Positions 1 through 12,219 of a DNA stretch of 64,000 nt are shown here, piece after piece; position 1 is the stretch's first letter, and every line of letters starts with the position of its first letter. Source of the stretch: Tetrahymena thermophila SB210. Its lineage: Eukaryota; Ciliophora; Oligohymenophorea; Hymenostomatida; Tetrahymenidae. The notes under the pieces are model-generated. The model worked only from the letters and a program-made list of their open reading frames with translations. It was not told the DNA's origin and ran no database searches. The stretch covers positions 1 to 64,000 of the forward strand of contig NW_002476381.1 of assembly GCF_000189635.1 (NCBI RefSeq). Direction: 5' to 3'. A program made the position numbers and the translations under genes.

Positions 1-231
1 CAACCCCAACCCCAACCCCAACCCCAACCCCAACCCCAACCCCAACCCCAACCCCAACCCCAACCCCAACCCCAACCCCAACCCCAACCCCAACCCCAAC
101 CCCAACCCCAACCCCAACCCCAACCCCAACCCCAACCCCAACCCCAACCCCAACCCCAACCCCAACCCCAACCCCAACCCCAACCCCAACCCCAACCCCA
201 AACCCCAACCCCAACCCCCAACCCCAACCCC
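1..231. repeat. Macronuclear telomere, C4A2 repeats
   Basis: About 38 copies of CCCCAA run from base 1 and stop at 231, where ordinary AT-rich sequence (ATTAATTAATTAATC) begins. This is the C-rich strand of the Tetrahymena G4T2 telomere, added de novo by telomerase where germline chromosomes are broken during macronuclear development. Repeats are perfect up to base 195. Two variants lie next to the junction: CCCCAAA at 196-202 and CCCCCAA at 215-221. The repeat marks base 1 as the physical end of the chromosome. Confidence 0.98.
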
Positions 232-644
232 ATTAATTAATTAATCAAATATTTTTTAAAAATTCATAATTTAATATCAAAATTATTAAATATTTTTGAG
301 AAAGTAAAATCTTTTAATTTTCAATAATATCTCATTAAGTATGTATTTATGTATGGATGGATGGATTTGATTTAGTTGTTGAGGTGTTTGTTTTGAAGGG
401 ATTGATTGATAAACTAATAAGTTGAAAAATGTAATTTAGAAATGTATTTTTGATTAGAATATCTATGAATTTATTTGGATGTTTTTTAGATATTTAAAGT
501 CAAAAATATTAATTTTATATAAGGATAATATTTAATCAGATTTGCAAACTTTCTATTCTAGATCATAATATTTTTCTTTAGAACTTTCAAAGAACTTTTT
601 ACATTCAAAATAATATAAAAAGATTGATTTTTAAATTTAAATCA
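232..644. other. Subtelomeric spacer
   Basis: AT-rich single-copy-looking sequence between the telomere and the first gene. It holds a few short runs such as a GGAT triplication near 355-366 and GATTGATTGATA near 400-411. I see no coding signal, only the probable 5' flank of the gene at 645. Confidence 0.6.
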
Positions 645-1204
645 ATGGCTGAATTTTAGTGTTTTATTGAAAGATTTAAGTAAAATGATGCTGACTTTAA
701 ATCTCTATATCAAAAATTGAAGGTATTTAGCAGGCGCAGTATTGTGCATGATTATAATCAAGCTATTTTAGATGTTATAGAGTTTTTTTGATATTTTTTA
801 CAGGATTAATAAGAAGAATGTGTCAATAATGTGAATAAAATAAGTTCCCAAGTACCTGACTACAAGGATTTAATTGGCTATGATAAGTGCTATAAAGATA
901 AGAAGGATTTTGATGAATATTTTTAAGCATATTCTAATCAGTTTGTAGAAGTAATACACTAAATTAAACATAATTTGCTTTTGAGTTTGTGATTTCATAT
1001 TTTTATTTTATATATGGAAAAAAATAGAAAGGTATAGAAATTTGCTAGAAATCGATTGAAGATGAAATAAATAATCAAAAATAGTAAGGCGAGGCAAAAA
1101 AAAATTGTTTATAATTTTATTACAATAATCTCCTGGTTTTCAAAGATAATACAGTTAAAAAGTTATAAAATTTAGTCGAGAAAACTTCTATGAATTAACT
1201 TTGA
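645..1204 (+). CDS. Unknown 133-aa protein, three exons, most telomere-proximal gene
   Basis: Exons 645-722, 804-950 and 1028-1204, joined by two phase-0 GT-AG introns of 81 and 77 nt; TGA stop. The three pieces give one open frame using TAA/TAG as Gln. The protein is small, charged and predicted mostly helical, begins MAEFQCFIERF, and has scattered Cys residues (for example near GYDKCYKDKK and EICQKSIEDE). I recognise no family. The first intron is less AT-rich than most here and shares the exon frame, with a single TGA inside it, so a mutated continuous reading frame is the alternative. Its position 0.4 kb from a telomere is notable. The reading frame is well supported; the function is unknown. 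Confidence 0.62.
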
Positions 1205-1915
1205 GAGGAATAATATATGTGACATAAAATGATTCCTTAAAATAACATAGATTATAGACAAATTCATGGTGTTTAGAATTAATTATTATGATCAGATTAA
1301 AAAAAATAGAATTACTTTTTATCTATTTTAAAAGAAAATATTGTTAAATTTTTGTTAAATCTCTTTGTAATTTTTCATGTTTTTATTTTATCAGCAATGG
1401 AATCTTAATGGAAGCTTGTTACGTTGTTGGAAATAAAATTTTAAATGCATGTCCACAAAATTTGTTTAGTACAGAGGTTTTGGGTAAAACAAACATATAT
1501 TAACGTTTACAGTAAATATAGACCTGTTAAAGCAGAATTGTTTAGATTTACTACTTCCCAGTCGAGTGATACATTTCCAATCCTTCGATTATTTTTCCTT
1601 TTTTTTTCTTTCTTCAAAGAAAGGACTTAAGGATGCACTCCTTTGGCGAAGTCACACAACAATTAAATATATAATTTGCAAAAAAGAAAGACTAGATTGA
1701 TTGATTGATTGCTCAGATGAGAAATTTGAGTAGTTTTTAAATTTTTAATAAAAGTATAAGAAGGATGATAGTTAGAAATACCCAATAAAATAAACATCAA
1801 TATTTAATAAATAAAAAAATCATATAAATTAATTAGAAACAAAAACTACAAATTGAAGAAACAAAGACAGAAAAAAAAAAATTAATTAAATTAAATTAAT
1901 TGAGTTCAAATTAGA
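1205..1915. other. Spacer with a GC-richer island at about 1370-1660
   Basis: Mostly AT-rich flank, but 1370-1660 has clearly more G and C than its surroundings and is open in more than one frame (1445-1630 reads from an ATG). No splice-consistent model or recognisable protein emerged. It could be a gene remnant, a terminal exon or a small RNA gene. The 3' part contains TTTGGCGAAGTCACAC at 1638-1653. The final 100 bp is the AT-rich leader of the next gene. Confidence 0.35.
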
Positions 1916-3019
1916 ATGATGAAGCACTCTCACGAAGAATTGTCTGACAGCACAGACGTAGAAACCCTCCCAGAAAAGAAATAACTTAAGATAGGTTATA
2001 TGGTCAACCCAGATCCTGTCTTTTTCAACGAATTAGATTATAAGCTTATCGATGAATTGAAAGAACTAGGTGCAGACATTGTTATGATAAATTTTGAAGA
2101 TATTTACTTTAAATTTACAAGCGAAAAGATAGAGCTCTACTTCAAGAGCTAACCTCTCCAATTAGATGGTTTTATGAGCTATGGCTACATGAGCCCTGAG
2201 CATATGACCGACTATATCGAAATGGTCAAGATATTTGAATAGATGGGAATTACATGTCTTTATAATCATAAGGAAATCGAAGTATTTTCCAACAAACTCT
2301 AGCAAGCCGTACATTTCGCAAAAGCTAAAGTGCCCATTCCAAATACCTTTAATGCATATTCAGTTAAGTCTACCAAGGACTATTATTATACTTAACTAGG
2401 TTAAAAGGCTGTCATTAAATAATAGACTGATTATGGTGGTGATGGTATTAAATTAAGCAAGCATCCTGATGAAGGTATTACATAATTTTCCAAACTTAAA
2501 TGGATCAATTAGAAGTCTATTTCTCAAGAGCTAGTTCCCGATGTCTGGGGTTAATCAGTTAGAGTCCTATTTATACAAGGAAAGCCATTTGCATGCGCTT
2601 AATATAACGATAAATCAGGCGATTTTAGATCAAATGTTTCCTATCATGAAAACTTCTCCTTGCCTTCTTTCATGGATAACCCAAAATTAAACTAATACTA
2701 TGAAGTCGCTCAAAAAGCTGTGCACAGTGTCTCCTCAGATATTATGATCGCTGGTGTCGATTTAGTTGATTCTCCTACCAAAGGCGTAATTGTCCTTGAA
2801 GTCAACATCTGGCCTGACATGTACGACATCTAAGAGTCTACCAAAAAACCAGTATTTAAGAGCTTAGTAAGCTCTTTTTACGAAAGAGTTCAAAACAAAG
2901 TGAATCATGCAAATTTATTATCTCCCAATATCTTACCTAAATGGATAGGAGGCAATATACAAAATGAAATACCTCTACTAAACCAAAAATAATAACAAAT
3001 AGTTGAATAAAAGATCTGA
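1916..3019 (+). CDS. RimK-like ATP-grasp ligase, copy 1
   Basis: Single exon, 367 aa, TGA stop. ATP-grasp enzymes of the RimK/LysX type use ATP to ligate an amino acid (often Glu) to a carboxyl group on a peptide, protein or small molecule; the substrate here cannot be told. Visible features are an N-terminal pre-ATP-grasp Rossmann-like part (KIGYMVNPDPVFF), the nucleotide-binding lysine (AVIKQQ), the glycine loop YGGDG (GGDG at about 174-177), and the metal-binding EVN at about 295-297 in VLEVNIWPDMYD. An ATG pair opens the frame at 1916; either could start. A diverged copy lies 3.8 kb downstream in the same direction (6865-7956), with the same N-terminal ELSDSTDVETLPEKK, and similarity extends into the 3' flank. 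The family call is firm; the reaction is inference. Confidence 0.88.
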
Positions 3020-6000
3020 AATAAACTTAAGAATTAAAATTAATAACTTCTATAGAAAAATAATCTCAACCTACAACAATTTTAAATATAAAAACTGCAC
3101 CAGCAAGTAAGCTGACAATACCTAACAACTATAAAAATCTAATTAAAATTGTCTAATTTGTTTGAAAAAACTAAATAACACTTTGACATAAATAAGCAAA
3201 TAAATAAATAAAGCAAATACTAAAACAAAACAAGCAAATCTTAATAATAATAAATAAGTTGAAATATGAAAACAAATAAATAAATAAATAAACAAACAAT
3301 CCTACTAAAACTAATTTATTTAATTGAGTTTATTTAACTGTAGAATTTTCCTTCCATTAATTCATACTCTATTTTAATATATGATTAAATTACTTATGAT
3401 GAATATACATATTATTTGTCATATATATTAGTATTCTTTATTAATATTATATTAATTTTCAATTCCTTTCAAAAAAGAATAGATTGATTTATTTGTATTT
3501 TCTATTTAACACTCACAAACATACATATTTCATATTTCTTAAATTGTACATTAAAAACAAAACTTGACAAAATTTTAGAAACAAAAAAACAAAATAGCAA
3601 AGAAAGAATAATTGCAAAGAAAGAAAGGAAAGAAAGAAAGAATGAAAGACAGAAAAGAAGCTAACAAAGTTTATTAACTCGTTTTAGAAACCTTTCTAAT
3701 CAATTTTTTGTTAATCAATAAATTTGAATTTTTTCTTTTAATTTATTGATTTGTAATTGTTTTTTACCAAATAAGTGAAATTCTAAATATTATTTATTTA
3801 TTTACTATTCTTTAAAAGTCTCTATTTACAATTTTTTTTTCTAATCGTAAAAATTTATTTTTTTACAGTTTTTACAATATTAATTTGTATTTCTTGTGAG
3901 TGGGCTATCAAATCAATAACCAAAATAAATAAAAGAGCGTTATAGTTTTTTAGAATTAAAAATGCCTTTTTGATTTCAAGTTTACTTAATTGTATTGTAA
4001 GACAATCAAAAAATTCCATATACATATATATAATTCAAAAACTAAATTTATATTTAATGGAGAATACTCAAAAATATTTAAAACTCAACTAAATATTACT
4101 TAATTGAATAGTTGTTTAACAATCAAATGATAGGAATTTTTGTATAAATAATCATTTCAATTTAAAAAAACAGTTAGGTGTATTTCTCCTTTCTTAAAAT
4201 GTAAAAATTATTCAGTAATTAGTAGCGGAAATATTTATTATATTTTTTAATAAATAAAAATGTATAGAAGAAATTTATTTATATAAATATATGGTGAAAT
4301 AATACGTCACATAACTATTTCACTTATCTTAATAGAGCTATCACAGTACACCAAATAGAATAATCTGGGAGTTTTATGAGTTATTTCAATTGAGTTAACG
4401 GAGATTTTAAATTTTGTTTTATTTTTGTTTTATTTTGATGTCCTTTTTAGTATCTAATTAGATGAAAGTATACGTATATATTCAAATAATACTCAATAAT
4501 TTTGATTTATAACTTTCGTCATTCAATGATCAATTTTTAAATAGCGATGTTAATTAAAATTTTGATTGAATTCATTATAATTTGAACTTCTTTACAATTG
4601 TTTGCACAAAAAAAAGTGTAATTTCATTCAATTAACATAATAAGCTCTAAACAAAATTCTACTTTGAAAACTAAAAAAAAATAGGTAATTTTTCACCATC
4701 ATAATTACTATTTGTTTACTCTTAAATTATTATTATTAAATTGGCTTATTTTATAATATTGTATAGCTTATTCAATTGATATGAAAGAATTCAACTAAAT
4801 AAAATTTATTATTTTAAAAATATTTAGCATTTACTTTATATGTTTTATGATTTGAAATTAGTTTAAAAGCTAATTGTTAACTTCCATATTTAATCAGGTT
4901 TTATTAAATTTATTTATGTCTAATAAATAGATATTCTTATCTTTTTGTACTTCTACCAAATTTTTTTATCACCAATCATTTCTAATTCTACTTCATACTT
5001 TTTATTTTATTTGTCTTTAATTATTTCAAATAAATTATTTGTTTGCCATTTATTTAAAATTTTTACCAATAACTAACCATTAAATAAAAAATTTATCTGC
5101 AATGATTATGTTAAGAATTATAACATCAATAACAACAAAAAATTTTATTATTATTTTAATTAGCATAAATTATTTTATTTTAAAAATCATAAAATTATTA
5201 AATTCCCAATTAATTTAACTTTTCATTTTAATTTTTAGGCATAAATATATATTAATACCTCTATAAAAAATAATGATAGGTTTTATTTTATTTTTAAAAT
5301 TTAAACATTTTATAATATAAAACAAACAAACATTTTTCGTTGTAGTTTCTTCAAACATTTTATTTTAAATTTTTCCTATTTTAAAATAATTTTTAAGCAA
5401 GCAACTTGGTTCTTAATTTTATAAAAATTTTTCAAAACTCTTTAATAATTTTAATAATTTAGGTTTTTTTTATTTATTTAAATTATACCATCAATATAAG
5501 CTTAAACAATAAAAAGTAAGCTGATTAAATCTTTGTCTGTAATCTATTTTATGTTTCACTATCTTCAAATTATTTAAAAGCAATTAAATCTGATGAATTT
5601 TTTTAAATTTGCTTTTAATAATCTTCAGTTTTTATTATCTAAAAGCTACTTTTAATTTAACAAAAGCACACAAAATTTGTAGGCATATTTTAAAATATAT
5701 TCTCTTACAGTTTTTGCTTTAGCTTGAACAAAATTTAATCTTTTTTTTAAATAACCATGAATGATTTAAAATTTTAGCATGCTTTATTGATTCCTATTTA
5801 AAGTTAAAATAATATTTTGCATAGTCTGTCTTTTTTTAATATTGACAGAAATTTTAAAATAGCTCAGAATTGAACAAAGATAAAAATGATTTAAAAAGTT
5901 CTATAAAATGGTTAGTTAATTAGTTCTAAATATTTATTAAAATTAAATATATTTGACATATAGAGTTAAATTAATATAAAAACTTTTAATTCATGTATAT

Positions 6001-6864
6001 TATTTAAATTAATAGATTTGTCAAATAACCAATAGTTATAATTTAAAATGCTAATTGCTTTCTTTAATGCACAGCTTTTGAATAATTATTCACAAATAAT
6101 AATGAAATTTATATTCAAACATTAGGATTAGCCCATACCATTTTAATTAGACATCTTTAGAAAACTTTTCTGGGTAGCCAATTATTGATTATTTCTTAAA
6201 AATTTAACCTATACATGGTAAATATCTTATCAAACCTCATTTATTCAATGATATTTTTTAATTTAAATGTAAAATGAATGGATTTCAAGGGAGATAAATT
6301 GAATGTGCTTAAATTTCCGTCTTAAATTATCTATTTTAACTTAGATGTCTATTAGCTGTATGTCCTAGATTTTTTTTATGCCATAGAGTAGACGAGCGAG
6401 ATTCCTACATTTTTTAAAATATTATAATGATTCAATTTTAAATATGATCATTTAACATTATCTATTTGCTTTTTTGTCTATTTTGAGGTCTTTTGTAGAA
6501 TTTTTTTTTTTAATTAATTCAAGCTCACTCATTAATATATTGATTGATTGATTCATAAATTCATTCTAAACAAATCTTTTTAATTAACTTATTTCTAACA
6601 AATCTATTCCTTAATTAATTATCATCAACTCTAATTTCATCAGAATTTAAAATGATTCAGCATATTAAATAATTATCCAGAAACCTTCTAATATCTCCCC
6701 CATGGCATGAAATGCCAAATTAAATAAACATTAATTGCTTATAATAAAAAATAATCATAAAAAACAAAACAAAATTTTAAAAAATCAATCAATTAATTAC
6801 AACAATCATCAATTAATCAATTAATTATTATTTAATTGAATTATAATAAATAAATCCCTTCCAA
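3020..6864. other. AT-rich spacer between the two ligase genes
   Basis: No supported gene. The first 330 bp carry the conserved 3' flank described separately. The rest is very AT-rich with GAAA/AAAG runs near 3600-3660. A slightly GC-richer patch lies at 6120-6420 but gives no convincing frame. A perfect small hairpin TGGCAT-GAA-ATGCCA at 6713-6727 sits about 140 bp upstream of the second ligase start. Confidence 0.5.
3096..3118 (+). repeat. Conserved 3'-flank element, copy 1
   Basis: A 23-nt block beginning TGCACCAGCAAGTAAGC lies 77 nt after the TGA of ligase copy 1 and recurs without mismatch at 8053-8075 after copy 2. Weaker matches flank it: AATAATCTCAA before, and AATTGTCTAATTT and TTTAATTGAGTTTA after. 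It is probably part of the 3' UTR. The identity within otherwise diverged noncoding sequence suggests constraint or recent duplication. Confidence 0.7.
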
Positions 6865-7956
6865 ATGAATAAATCATCTCAAGACGAATTGTCTGACAGT
6901 ACTGATGTCGAAACTCTCCCAGAAAAGAAGTGCTATAAGATAGGCTACTTGCTAAACCCTGACCCAGTCTTTTTCAGCGAATTAGATTTAAAGCTTATCG
7001 AAGAATTAAAGGAACTTGGCGCAGATGTTGTAGAGCTAAACTTCGAAGACATCTACTTTAAATTCTCAAGTGAAAAAATTGAACTATATTTCAAGAGTAA
7101 ACCACTTCAATTAGATGGCTTTATGAGCTATGGTTATATGAGTCCTGAACATATGGCAGATTACATAGAATTAGTTAAGATATTTGAAAAGATGGGTATC
7201 GTCTGTCTTTATAATCATAAGGAAATAGAGGTATTTTCTAACAAACTCCAACAAGCTATGCATTTTGCTTAAGCTTAAGTACCCATTCCTAATACATTCA
7301 ATGCTTACTCAGTCAAATCTACCAAGGATTATTACTATACTTAGCTAGGATAAAAGGCAGTCGTTAAATAGTAATGTGATTTTGGTGGTGATGGTGTTAC
7401 TTTAAGCAAGCACCCCGATGAAGGTATTACTTAATTCTCTAAGCTTAAATGGATCAACTAGAAGTCAATTACTCAGGAGTTAATACCTGATGTTGCAGGC
7501 TAATCTGTGAGAGTTTTATTTATACAAGGAAAACCTTTTGCATGTGCTTAATATAATGATACTTCTGGTGATTTCAGATCAAATGTTTCCGTTGCAGAAT
7601 TCTCCTTGCCTTCTCTTATGAATCACCCTAGAGTAAAGTAATACTATGAATTAGCTAAAAAAGCAGTCCACAGTGTTTCTTCAGATATCTTAATTGCTGG
7701 TGTCGATTTGGTTGATTCTCCTACCAAAGGCATCCTTGTCATAGAAGTCAATATCTGGCCTGATATGTATGACATCCAGGATTCTACTAAAAAGCCTGTC
7801 ATCAAAAGTTTGGTTAGTTCTTTTTATGAAAGAGTTCAAAACAGCGTTAACAGCGCTTCTTAACTATCCCCAAATATTCTACCTAAGTGGATTTGCTTAC
7901 AAAACGATGTTCCCCTACTTAATTAGAAGTAACAAATGATCGAACAAAAGATTTGA
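6865..7956 (+). CDS. RimK-like ATP-grasp ligase, copy 2
   Basis: Single exon, 363 aa, TGA stop. It is a close paralogue of the gene at 1916, by eye about four fifths identical, with many silent differences and a four-residue length difference. It keeps the ATP-grasp hallmarks: AVVKQQ lysine, FGGDG glycine loop, SVRVLFIQGKPFACAQY and VIEVNIWPDMYD. Divergence is concentrated at the N-terminus (MNKSSQD), after the glycine loop (GVTL for GIKL), around SVAEFSLPSL and at the C-terminus, so both copies look selected as functional enzymes. A standard-code reading stops at codon 136 because of in-frame TAA; it continues as Gln. Substrate and cellular role are not visible in the sequence. Confidence 0.88.
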
Positions 7957-8052
7957 AATCTCTTTACACTTAAAAAAAACTAATTTATATATATAAATAA
8001 ATAAACATTTCTATGGAAAATAATCTCAAAACTACTATACTAAAAAAAAAAT

Positions 8053-8075
8053 TGCACCAGCAAGTAAGCTGACAA
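8053..8075 (+). repeat. Conserved 3'-flank element, copy 2
   Basis: Exact second copy of the 23-nt block at 3096-3118, here 97 nt after the TGA of ligase copy 2, embedded in about 270 bp of weaker flank similarity ending near 8285. Confidence 0.7.
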
Positions 8076-9348
8076 CGATAACAAAGGAATAAAAATTTAA
8101 TTAAAATTGTCTAATTTATTAGAAATAACTTATTAACAATTTTAACAAAACAAATTTTGCCAATCAATTACAAAAAAAAAAAAAACTAACATATCAAATT
8201 TCAATAATAAGTAGAAATATGAAATCAATCAATAAATTTACTAAATAAAATTAACTTATTTAATTGAGTTTACTTAACTATAGAATTAATTATTCGTACT
8301 TTATCTTAATATATCATTAAATTACTGTATATTCTTAAAAAATTATATTCAATTCAATCAATCAATCCATCATATTATTTAATTATTAATTTATGCTTGT
8401 TTGTTTGCTTGTTTACCTATTTTTTGTGATTAAATTGTTAAGATTTTATGACAGACAGACTGACTGACTGCACTAAATATTCTTTTGAGAAATTTTCAAA
8501 GATAAAAAATAAAACATTTAAGAAAGCTAATTTTTTTAGAAATATTTAAATAAATTTTTTAATAATGTCAAAGGTAAAAAAAATAAACAAACAATATTTT
8601 TTTATTTATTAAATTTGTTAAAACTTTTTTGAGAATGAAAATAAACAAATAAATAAATAAATAGTTAGTATCAATAAATAAAAAATAAAAAATTAATTTG
8701 ACAATTAATTAAATTTTTTTCTTTCGAAAAATCTTTAGAAGTCTTTATTACATTTATTTATTCCATTTACATTCATTTTTTACTTTTTTACTTTGATTAA
8801 ATTACTTTCATAATTAAATAAATTTTATTTTGGGTCATATTATATGAAAGAGTTTTTATTTTTATTTGAAAAAAATAAAACCAAAGCCTTTTCATTTTTT
8901 AAGCAAAATAAAAAAAGTAAAATCTTACTTTTATTGTTCAAAATAAAGGCAATATTTGAAGAGAAAAAAGATATATTTATCTTATTTAAAAATTTTTTTT
9001 TATTGTTGTTTTATCAATTTTATTAAATTAATCTTAAAGGATTTCATGCTAAATGTAAATAAATGATAAAACAAAGAGAATAATTTTATTTACACAATTA
9101 CATGATCAAATAATAAAAATTTTTACAATTACATGTGTTAATTAGGATATTAAACTTACTAAAATAATAAAATAATCAGAGATTTATGATGTTTTTGATT
9201 GAAGTTGAGGATAATTTCAATTTTATTTTAGTTAAAATTATTCGAATCAAATTGAAATTTTAAATAAAATTACTAAGTTTGCAACTCATAATTGTTTGCA
9301 TCTTTAACTCCAGTAGTCATAAAAATAATATTATATATTATTTTAAAG

Positions 9349-9398
9349 AACTTCTGAATTTGTAATAATGATATTTCTATTATTATTGCTCAGAAGTT
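9349..9398. other. Stem-loop in spacer
   Basis: AACTTCTGA at 9349-9357 pairs perfectly with TCAGAAGTT at 9390-9398. Inside it, AATAATGATA and TATTATTATT also pair with a small mismatch around a TTTC loop. This gives a nearly continuous hairpin of about 50 nt in otherwise featureless DNA. It could be a cruciform, a small-RNA precursor or chance. Confidence 0.45.
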
Positions 9399-12219
9399 GC
9401 AATCACACTTAGTTAATTTAAAAAATAATGTTTAAAAGGAAAAAAATTGGCAAGTAACAAACGAATTAGAATATTTGATTTTACTAATTTAATCGTCTTA
9501 AAATTTTTAAATAAAATTTATTTAAATTCATTATTTAATAAATAAATAAATCAAATAGATTTATTAAATTAAAAATTTTTTTTTATTTATTAGAATAATT
9601 TAAAATTATAAAATTAAATATTTTGTAAAGAATTTTATTAAAAAATAACAAGTTTATATGTAGAAAGCTTATTCTAAACTAGCTAAGTAATTACTAAAAA
9701 TTACTTAATTAACAATTTATTCACAAAATAATTTGACTTTTCATTTATCTTTACAATACTTGTTGATTGTACCTATAGATTTATTTAGTTAATAAAAATT
9801 AAAATTTTTTTAAAAACAAACTGATTTTTTCTCTATTAAAAAAATATTTAAAAATAAATATTCTATTTATTTTTCTAATTAATTAATTTTTTAATATCTT
9901 TCTAAGGATTTAAATTTTTTAAATTATTTTTAATCTAAGTATTTATATTGTAAACTATTAAACTAATAAATAATACTAATTACACTTAGTAAATGATAAA
10001 TTCAAGTTAAAAAAATAATTAAATAAATTTTTCATTTTTATTAATAATTATTATTTTAAAATTAAGTTTTTAAACCTTGATATTTTAATAGCAAGAACTA
10101 AATATATGATAATAAAGACAAAGAGCATAGAAAATTCTTAGAAAATTATGTTTGAAGATATTACTTAATAGATACTTTTTTTAGTACTTCTCTTAAATTT
10201 ATTTTTTTGTTTTGTTTTGTTTTTACAAATATCTAAATGATTGAAGTTTTAAATTTAAAATAATATTAAAAATTAATCATTTTGAAGTTGAAAATTGATA
10301 TCTAATTAGACAGACAGACATCTAAGGTAATTCTTAAGTTTTTCTAAATCAGAAACTAAATTTCAAACTTCTTTTGCAATTATACTTAAACCTATATTAT
10401 ATTATTTATTTTTTTTAACTAATATTTTAAAAAGGATCAATAAATATATTATGGTGACTATATTTTTGCACAAAATATGTTCTATCTAAACACTAAAGTC
10501 AATCAAATAAAAGTAATTATCAAATAGTGTATTATTAATTAGTTATGCTTTTCTGAAATTTTTTTACCTTCTTTAAATTTCTAAAAAATTTTTTTTCCAT
10601 TTTAATAGTAGATAAACATAATTAATAATTCTGATGGTTATATATTTATTTGATGCTATAATTAAAATTAAATAAAGCACTTTAAAAATTTGTATTATTT
10701 TTTAGATAATACTATTAAGATGAATATGTCATATCATAAATAATATAAGTTATTTACAAATTTCAGTTGAAATTAAACTTATTTTCTAAAAAATTTACCT
10801 TGTTAAAAATCAAATTTTTGAAAAAGAATGTTGTACCTTAATATAAATATTTGCATCTTATCATTAAATATAAGATATAAAAACAAGATTTAACTTAAAA
10901 CTAAATAAAAAATTATTATAAATAATCAATAAAATGTAACTTGAGATTTGTAATCAGTAATTGAAAAGATTTTAGATAGATATGTAAATCCAAAACTAGT
11001 TTTGAGATAAAAATATGGTAAATTTTAAAATCTTCAATTAAGTAGTAAAGATTTTTAATTATTGATCATAAAATTTATCATAAAAGGACAAAAATATTTT
11101 AATTATTACCTTAAGTTAGAATATAAATTAATAATACTCTTAAAAAATATTTTTTAAATTGTTAAATTGATATATAAATTATATATTAGAATATAGAAAT
11201 TGATTCCAAAAATTGTGAATTTTTAAAATAATCCTAATAATATTTTAATTTTTTATAAAAAAATGGCCTTAAATATTTTTAAACCATTATTTTCCTTATC
11301 CTTATTAGATATATATAAGATTAGATGAAATGTGTCTAAAAATGATTGACCCTTAAATAAAAATCCAAAATATTTTATAATTTTAATTATGAGTAAATTA
11401 TATTTTTGTTTAAAAGAAATAACAATTTAAAGCAAATTACAATAAAATTAAATTGCACTTTTAATAATAGTTAATTTTTAATTTAAGCAAAATTATATTT
11501 TAAATTGAAAGTAAAACATTTTAGATTTCTAATTTTTAACTCAATCAAATACAATAAATTCAATTTTCGTTTGTATATTAAATTAGTTTTTTTATGTTAA
11601 ATGCTTCTTTTAATATTATTTGATGTGGATATTTTTAGTCTAGAAAATAAATATTATTTTATATCTGAATGCTAACAAATACGACTATTTTCATGCTAAT
11701 AAATAAATACTAAAATAAATAGATTTATTTATTGATTGGTCAGGAGAAAGAGTTTTAAGTGTAATTAAGATGAAAGATAAATTTATAATAAATTTAATGA
11801 AAGTGTAATTAAGGTATATCAGTTAACAAAAATAGTAAAAATTACTACTAAATTTGTTAGTATGTATTAAATAGAAAGATAGAAAGATGAAAAGTGCTCA
11901 AGTGAATGTAATAACTTGCAACTAAAAAATAAATAATAGTTCATATAAGAATAAAACCAAGTTATTATTAAATCATAAAACACAAATGACGAAATATCAA
12001 AAAGTAAAATAAAAAAGATTGAGTGGAATTCAAAACAATTTAATAATTTACTCTATGCAAACTAAATGGCATTGGTTTATTAATTGATTAACTGGAAATA
12101 CAAATAATAAAAGAAAAGCATACTATTTACTTATAAAAAGCAAATTAATAGCAAAATCTTTCAAATAGGATATAATTAATAAATTAATTAATTAATAAAT
12201 AAATAACTCTAGTTAATAA

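Larger units (their letters stand above)
7957..12219. other. Long AT-rich spacer
   Basis: 4.3 kb without a supported gene. It begins with the second copy of the ligase 3' flank. It contains short tandem runs (ACAGACAGACTGACTGACTG near 8451-8470, AAAT repeats near 8650) and one clear stem-loop at 9349-9398. Lys/Phe-rich open frames such as 8844-9026 are chance products of AT-rich DNA with a single stop codon. Confidence 0.5.

Noticed and set aside
1-231. Regular short direct repeats resembling a CRISPR-like or satellite array
   Set aside because: Unit is the 6-nt telomeric CCCCAA with no spacers and it ends the sequence; it is a telomere.
1445-1630. 61-codon open frame
   Set aside because: No family, frame not extendable with splicing, and another frame is equally open; kept only as a compositional island.
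8844-9026. 60-codon Lys/Phe-rich frame
   Set aside because: Low complexity typical of AT-rich spacer when only TGA stops translation.
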